From positions 601,385 to 613,698 of the forward strand of contig NW_003114461.1 of NCBI RefSeq assembly GCF_000003605.2: 12,314 nt of DNA, written 5' to 3'. The notes beneath the pieces were generated by a model. It was given only the letters and a program-made list of their open reading frames with translations, was not told where the DNA came from and ran no database searches. Shown one piece after another: positions 7,498-12,314 of this stretch. The position numbers were made by a program, and so were the translations under genes. The stretch comes from Saccoglossus kowalevskii (taxonomy: Eukaryota; Hemichordata; Enteropneusta; Harrimaniidae). Position 1 is the stretch's first letter, and every line of letters begins with the position of its first letter.

Positions 7498-7806
7498 CGT
7501 CGTCGGCCTCCGTCCGTCTAGGAAGACGATTGGTTGCGCCATGATGTGGTTGAACTTGAGCAACATCTGTGGTGGCTGTAGAGCCCAATCCTTGAGTGAC
7601 AGTCCCTGTCACAGTCCCCGCAGATGAAAACTGAGTTCACGAGTGACCTGGTAGATGCTTTACTCCTCAGTCGCTTCTTGTCGCTGTCTTTCGTGTCTGT
7701 CCTCCTCCGCGCCCTGGATGCCTTTGCTGACTGCTTGTCTCCATTCTGAGCGGTCATCGGCTATTATCCCCCATGACTGTATGTCAATGTGAGTAGCCTT
7801 AGTAGA
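7498..7806 (-). mobile_element. 5'-truncated, frameshifted LINE 3' end (reverse transcriptase C-terminus)
   Basis: Read on the minus strand, 7806-7663 encodes KATHIDIQSWG then ADDRSEWRQAVSKGI, matching the well-known segment after the reverse transcriptase domain of invertebrate LINEs (…L-K-x-x-x-I-D-x-x-S-W-E-x-x-A-x-D-R-x-x-W-R…). That frame stops at TAA (7660-7662). A different frame, open to TAG at 7518-7520, then encodes the element's C-terminal zinc finger, C-x2-C-x12-H-x3-C, containing RDCHSRIGLYSH. The open frame must therefore have been broken by an indel near 7665-7700. Downstream, CGTCT at 7515-7519 and AGACG at 7524-7528 form the small hairpin preceding the GACGGACGGA-type 3' end of these elements. 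The catalytic domain and endonuclease are absent, so the copy is dead. I found no clear target-site duplication. The exact clade is not decided. Confidence 0.88.
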
Positions 7807-8447
7807 AATAATTGTCACCCACAATAGAATTTATAAAGTTATTACTTAAACACCATTGAAATATGATGGATGGCATTATGGATAACTTAAACTCAATTTT
7901 TATGACTGAATATAATGGACTAAATATATATTGACTGCATACCAATCATTTCAGCTATTTATTATTCTAAAATGATGTACGAAGTATTATTCATTTTATA
8001 TAGTCTTGAAACATTCTAAAATAGAGATCGTTTTGTTTTTAAAAATCTCACTCTCTCTCGAACACATTTTAACATGACACTTTTCAAATGTCTTTATTGA
8101 TCTGAAGAAAATGAATATATAAGGTTTGTTAATGTCGAATTATATTATTTAATCAAGCTTTCGGTTAATTGAGTGAAATTTTCGAATAGTGTGTTTACAA
8201 TTCGATAAAAAAAGACCCCTTTAGTTAGATCTAATCATTTCTAACTTGTCTGGCCAAAGATTGGAAAACGTGCTTTTAGGAAGGTTATTCTGTTTTGCAG
8301 GATTTTTCTAGTGTACAATTGTATGCCTCTATTTCTATGAAGGAAAGCATTTTAAGGAAAAAAAATAAATTTCCTGGTTGTAGGACTTTCATATCATGAG
8401 AATTTCCTTACAGTTTTTATACTTTTAAACGTATGACGGTTGAACAT
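7807..8447. other. No gene seen
   Basis: AT-rich, A/T homopolymers, a short CTCTCTCTC run near 8050. No open frame or motif cluster worth calling. Confidence 0.5.
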
Positions 8448-8473
8448 CTATGTTCTCAACACTGTGAGCATAG
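8448..8473. other. Imperfect hairpin
   Basis: CTATGTTCTCA (8448-8458) and TGTGAGCATAG (8463-8473) pair over eleven positions with one G-T pair and one mismatch, around an ACAC loop. Too short for a microRNA precursor. A stem of this size can occur by chance in 12 kb. Confidence 0.3.
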
Positions 8474-8651
8474 CAGCATCAGAATGCATCGCGCACACAC
8501 AAATCACCGCGCATTTCACGTTTACCGTGTTTCAGCCGTGTATCGTAAAACAGGAAAACAAATTACTAAATTGAATTAATCTAATTATTAGGTAAACGAT
8601 TGTAAAATATCAGCTCAATAGCTGTCTGGAAGGAAAATCTTGTGACTGCAG

Positions 8652-8886
8652 GCGTACTAATTTAGTCCGCTATTTGGTTGAACAATGCATTGACGAAAAT
8701 ACTTCTAGTATACCCAAAGAGAACATACTTGAATACACGCTGGCTGAATATAATCTTCGAAGCGGCGACCGAGTGCATAAACCTTTTCCGTCGAAGATGG
8801 TAAAAGCAATGAAAATAGCGCAGGGGAAAATAATAGTCTCTCACAAAAAATGGGGTTCTATCGACTTGAAAACCTTTCAAACATAA
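8652..8886 (+). CDS. Candidate 3'-terminal coding exon, winged-helix-like pattern
   Basis: CTGCAG at 8646-8651 can serve as a splice acceptor (weak pyrimidine tract). The frame beginning at 8653 is open for 77 codons to TAA at 8884-8886; it is open back to 8596 if read without a splice. AATAAA follows at 8899-8904 and a GT-rich TGTGTTGTT at 8915-8923, the order of a poly(A) site. The protein is charged and well mixed, unlike its surroundings. An N-terminal helix (NLVRYLVEQCIDE), IPKENILEYTLAEYN, FPSKMVKAM and a final KKWGSIDLK recall the helix order of RFX- or D5-type winged-helix DNA-binding domains (I-P-x-x-x-L-x-x-Y … F-x-x-x-[VI]-[KR] … W-x-x-I-x-[LI]-K). That likeness is from memory and weak. 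No ATG at the start supports an exon rather than a complete gene. Upstream exons are not identified. Confidence 0.42.
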
Positions 8887-8898
8887 CTATTACGATTT

Positions 8899-8923
8899 AA
8901 TAAATAGAACAAGCTGTGTTGTT
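8899..8923 (+). terminator. Poly(A) signal with GT-rich downstream element
   Basis: AATAAA (8899-8904) then TGTGTTGTT (8915-8923), 13 bases after the stop of the preceding frame. AATAAA is frequent by chance in this composition, so its weight comes from its position right after an open frame. Confidence 0.35.
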
Positions 8924-10257
8924 CGGTATAAATGTCATCGAGCATCTACTCAAAATCTAATCTTTGAGACAACGACTCATACGATAAGATGGTTGCATCA
9001 CGACAAAAATAGTGGAAACAAATGTCAATGTGTCGTATTTGGAAACATGTTAGTTGTGATTTGAATTACACGAGGATGATGCCCAGGGATGATACATATT
9101 GTTTGTTTTTTTCTGTGTGGTACAAATCGTAATGAAAAGACAGCTTTTTGAATATAAAATTTACGAGAAGATATCATATAACATTTTGTTGACATTTATC
9201 TTTTGTCCCCAGTCCACTTCGCGCTCATCTTTTAGAAACAAAACTCGCCATAAATTAATTTGCCCACGGTTAGATGTACATTTCATTTATCACAACAGCA
9301 CGTTGTTCAATTTGTAAATGTCTTGAAGACAGACGTGTTTACTTCATGATACTAGTGTACGTTCGTGAGCGAGTACGTGCGCTCTGCCCCATATCTCACC
9401 AATGGAATCTAGTTAAGAGTTCCAGAACAAGCCAAATGCGGTTGGTAATTCCCGAATCGACTTCTGAACACGGAAGTGCCCTCCAAATTAAAAATGTGAT
9501 CTGCAACAACAATGAAAATAGGGTAGTATAAAACCTTTGTATTGTGTAGTACATTTGTAGTACATGTGGGGTAATGCATATCAGTATTCCATCGCCATCC
9601 TGTTTTGTTATGCAAATGTTATTTCATGATTGAACTATGAGTATTTATTAGGAATTGTCATAATTGGAATGTTTAAATAGTTTAAAATATAAAGCTAAAT
9701 GTATTAAAAATGTCAACTCTACCACAAAAATTTGCATCAAGTGACAATTTTTCACAGAATGTGGGAAGTTAGACGCTTTGAATTGACTCCAACACTGGTA
9801 TTTATGTGCTAATGTTTCGTCGAAACCGTAAATATAGTGATGGCGAATAATAAATTAATCTCAATATGACAAACTAACGATAATCCAGAAACACTAAGAT
9901 ATGTGAATAATTTTTATAGCCAAGAGATTCTAGGATCACTCACGCAATACCCCAAGTTTCCTGGTGTCATTATAATTTACTTCTAGAGTAGATAATATGT
10001 CAGATATGTCTGTTTCTGGTTGTTTGTGTTGTTAGCGAATAATATATAAATTAAGCTGATTCCAATTACATTATTTGGTAAACTTCACTAGAATTAAAAA
10101 GTCTTGAGACTTATCCAATTATGTTTGCAGTGGTAATTGTAGGAAAACGACGATGATAAGTACAATGGCGATTTACCGCAAATAGAACAAATTCAATTCA
10201 TGATGGTTTATGAACCTGGTTTACCAGCATAGGTATAAGGTTCTGTTTCTCTCTTTA
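8924..10257. other. No gene seen; locally GC-richer patch at 9357-9480
   Basis: A plus-strand ATG frame (9274-9531, 85 codons) and a minus-strand frame (9409-9615) overlap in a patch less AT-rich than its flanks, but neither protein shows a domain, signal peptide or family pattern. The patch contains CpG-rich GTTCGTGAGCGAGTACGTGC (9361-9380). Two octamers lie nearby, ATGCAAAT at 9610-9617 and ATTTGCAT at 9730-9737. The rest is AT-rich and featureless. Confidence 0.4.
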
Positions 10258-10258
10258 G

Positions 10259-10367
10259 GTTGCAATATATCAAGGGGGGTATTTTCAATAGCCACGTTAA
10301 TTGTAATATTCATGTCAGGGACATTGTGCCTCGTCCCAAGAGATTAGATAGCTTGGAGTTATATTGA
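10259..10367 (+). CDS. Possible short exon after a strong acceptor
   Basis: CTGTTTCTCTCTTTAG (10243-10258) is among the best pyrimidine tracts with AG in the window. The frame starting at 10260 is open for 35 codons to TGA at 10365-10367 and includes HVRDIVPRPKRLDSLELY. A second frame is open for 28 codons and is hydrophobic. No good donor or poly(A) signal follows closely. The product is not recognised. Confidence 0.18.
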
Positions 10368-10870
10368 GCATGGCGTCAGGTCTCTAGACTAATCCACTGT
10401 TATGCCTTTATAAATCTCTGGATATTCTAATTTTCGAAATATGCCCAACAGGCCTAGATTGTCAATTCTCTCCACCCACAATGACATTGTATGCATATAC
10501 ATTGAATGTGCTTAATATGTAGCGATGTTAAATTAGTCCACCACCTATCTGTATATAAAATCAGTTACATCAGTTACCTTGTTCACGTATTTCCTCATAT
10601 GAACCTGTACACTTCGATTGCTTCACTACAACGGTAGTTGATTTTATATTATCAGTTCCCGTCATTTTATTTTATTACGAATATATAATAATAATAAGAG
10701 AAGATCACATTTATGTATGTATATACAATAGAAAAAAAATACAGGCTGATACATAGGATGATGTTTCCCTGGTGGTGAAGTGTATTTGGTTTTAATAGAG
10801 TTTTCTGAAATTACTTAGTGAAATGAAAATGAAACGTAAATTGGAACGCTGTAAATATCTACCAAGAGCT
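10368..10870. other. No gene seen
   Basis: AT-rich; a short ATA-repeat tract at about 10682-10697. Nothing coding. Confidence 0.45.
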
Positions 10871-10888
10871 GACCATTTTTTCTTTTAG

Positions 10889-10963
10889 CAGGACGTGGAT
10901 AGGTATAATAAACCGAAAACATTGGCGGTCAATACATCTTTTCATATCTGTTTAGTTATTTAG
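10889..10963 (+). CDS. Possible terminal exon with complete acceptor architecture
   Basis: GAGCTGAC (branch-point consensus CTGAC at 10869-10873) precedes CATTTTTTCTTTTAGCAG (ending 10891), giving branch point, pyrimidine tract and AG in the right order and spacing. From CAG the frame QDVDRYNKPKTLAVNTS stays open 24 codons to TAG at 10961-10963. AATAAA follows at 10968-10973, and again at 11029-11034 with a GT-rich stretch at 11063-11076. Alternatively GGATAG/GTATAA at 10902/10903 could end a microexon of 11-14 bases. The product is unknown. Confidence 0.25.
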   Translation, partial: QDVDRYNKPKTLAVNTSFHICLVI

Positions 10964-11028
10964 TGAGAATAAAGAATCCAAAATGCCAACGATTTCGTGA
11001 TATACTTGCCCGTGTGAAGTTGGATTTC

Positions 11029-11076
11029 AATAAAGGGATTCTATTTTCCTAACGAGCTGCAATGTGTTTGAATGTG
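11029..11076 (+). terminator. Poly(A) signal with GT-rich element
   Basis: AATAAA at 11029-11034 with TGTGTTTGAATGTG at 11063-11076, about 30 bases downstream, the normal spacing of a cleavage site. It would serve the candidate exon starting near 10889. Confidence 0.3.
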
Positions 11077-11285
11077 ACGCAAATATGACGTACATTTGAC
11101 TTTGAGCACTTCCTTAAGTTCTTTATTACGGGCGGGTAAATGGTTTTCGCTACCAGATGTTTAACTATCAACAAATATTTTCCACAATGATGTTAATGTG
11201 ATGGTTCGTTACGTACTTGGCTAAGGAAAATAATGCTTTTTATTATTCAAAAGTACCATGCATCACTTCAACTTGTTCTCTCCAG

Positions 11286-11442
11286 GAATCATGGTGTTAT
11301 ACAACGATCCATCAGTAATGATTATGTTGGGGTAGCAGACGTGATCGTAGTTCCTCGGAGATGGTTTACAAAGACGAAGATAAATGATTGTGTTGTTGGT
11401 TTAGGATTTCAATGCAGAACATTCAGTCAGTTATTTTTTTAG
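11286..11442 (+). CDS. Possible exon of unknown product after a good acceptor
   Basis: ACTTGTTCTCTCCAG ending at 11285 is a good 3' splice site. The following frame (aat at 11287) is open for 51 codons to TAG at 11440-11442. It reads like real protein in the middle (YVGVADVIVVPRRWFTKTK) with two cysteines later. It is also open upstream to an ATG at 11233 without splicing. No AATAAA follows; GATAAA at about 11491 is a weak variant. I recognise no family. Confidence 0.22.
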
Positions 11443-11876
11443 TTTAACTGATGGGAATAATTCTTACTGTTTACAAATTTCAATTATTGATTGATAAATA
11501 TTAGTGCATATATTGCAAACGACTTCTTGAGTTTATTTCCCTTTCCTATTGCGCAGCTTTTTTTATTTTATCCCTGTAGTCGCTGTTGTTGTTCATGGTG
11601 CTTAGAAGATTAGTTATTTGGCGACTGATCTGAAGAGCAAACGAGACGTGCGATTCACACTGGGAAAGTAAATGACTCGAGTCCATTTATTCGTTCATCT
11701 CTGGATGCACGTGTAACGTCAACAACTAAAATGACAACATAATAGTGACTATCCATTATACTTAACTATTAGCAAGGTTTACGCTCTTTTCATCTAATAG
11801 CTGCTGTCGTTTTGTTCTTCGTCCTACTGAATAGTACATAAACGATTTTACGATGTGAACCGTCAAATATTCTAGA
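11443..11876. other. No gene seen
   Basis: AT-rich with T runs; nothing to support a gene or repeat. Confidence 0.45.
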
Positions 11877-11888
11877 TTAGGCGCCTAA
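11877..11888. repeat. Perfect 12-bp palindrome
   Basis: TTAGGCGCCTAA reads the same on both strands, has a GC core in AT-rich surroundings, and lies 16 bp before an inverted repeat at 11905-11945. Confidence 0.7.
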
Positions 11889-11904
11889 ACAATGCGCCCA
11901 TATT

Positions 11905-11945
11905 TGTTCACACTCACAGGATGTTTTGATAGTAAAGTGTGAACA
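11905..11945. repeat. Inverted repeat, perfect 10-bp arms; T-box-like half-sites
   Basis: TGTTCACACT (11905-11914) and AGTGTGAACA (11936-11945) are exact inverted copies separated by 21 bases. Each arm contains GTGTGA in one orientation, the core of T-box factor sites (consensus AGGTGTGA). A further TGTGAAC occurs at about 11844. It may be a paired transcription-factor site or the end of an unrecognised small transposon. Confidence 0.6.
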
Positions 11946-12314
11946 TACAACTAGTATTAACTATTATTACATTCTGAACGACACTTCAAATCTAATAGTT
12001 GTATTACACTTGTATCGTGAAAGCAACTGAACTGGGACCTCTTGTTACGTGTTTTGGGTGCTTGTTCTAGATGTAATATTTTTTTTTATTTTAATGAGAC
12101 AGTTACGTGAAAAAAGCCTAGGTAACTCCTTTTGACAGAGCAGAGAAGCGAGGAAATGTTAGTGATTAATTCCAAAAATAACGATACCGAATCCACATCG
12201 GTCCACGTCTGGTAAAATTTGACATTAAATTTTTAAAATTAAGTCACGATCATTGAATGAGCTCGGTCTATACCGTATACGTACCGCAAAAGTGTTCCCA
12301 CAAAAAATATTTTC
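11946..12314. other. No gene seen
   Basis: AT-rich tail of the window. Nothing supportable apart from a T9 run near 12080. Confidence 0.45.

Noticed and set aside
7480-7830. Target-site duplication around the LINE remnant
   Set aside because: GAATAAATG on the left and AGAAATAATTG on the right are similar but not matching; I could not define a duplication.
8662-8880. Minus-strand 72-codon frame
   Set aside because: It is the antisense of the stronger plus-strand exon candidate and shows no coding features of its own.
9274-9615. Frames on both strands in a GC-richer patch
   Set aside because: No domain, no splice or poly(A) architecture, and the two strands are equally open, so there is no reason to prefer one.
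1-12314. tRNA genes, CRISPR arrays, LTRs and intact DNA transposons
   Set aside because: No B-box-like GGTTCGANTCC, no regularly spaced short repeats, no paired long terminal repeats and no long terminal inverted repeats were seen on reading both strands.
1-12314. Lone TATAAAA and AATAAA strings across the window
   Set aside because: In DNA this AT-rich they are expected several times by chance. Only those next to other signals were kept.

Overview
The window looks like nuclear DNA from an animal, most likely a marine invertebrate, and most of it is intergenic or intronic. It is clearly AT-rich (my impression is roughly two-thirds A+T; I did not count it). It has no long open frames, no bacterial-style operons, and many short homopolymer runs. 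The one securely recognised element is a decayed 3' end of a LINE at about 7498-7806 on the minus strand. It carries the C-terminal zinc finger seen in elements common in lancelets, molluscs, cnidarians and hemichordates. The species cannot be fixed from the sequence.

Layout. 1-202: CpG-rich promoter-like stretch with an NRF1-type site and a 25-codon frame. 203-2100: mostly featureless, apart from a palindrome-dense patch with a minus-strand TATA box near 1145-1243. 2107-2306: cluster of CCAAT boxes, an NRF1-like site, TATA and octamer. 2940-3459: a diverged direct repeat, two units about 328 bp apart. 3729-3980 (minus): open frame with a weak immunoglobulin-domain flavour. 4087-4293: CpG-rich island, readable either as a spliced exon or as a promoter with a first coding exon. 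About 4800-4866: probable tail of a second truncated LINE. 5641-6222: two small TATA-associated frames. 6832-6880: GC-rich hairpins. 7498-7806: LINE remnant. 8652-8904: the best coding candidate, an intact 77-codon terminal-exon-like frame with stop and poly(A) signal. 10259-11442: three further acceptor-plus-open-frame candidates. 11877-11945: a 12-bp palindrome and a long-armed inverted repeat.

No complete gene can be assembled. The plus-strand exon candidates may belong to one or more intron-rich genes extending outside the window, or may be chance open frames. Apart from the LINE and the duplicated repeat, all calls are tentative and the confidences say so. I see no CRISPR, tRNA, rRNA, intact transposon or recognisable multi-gene system.
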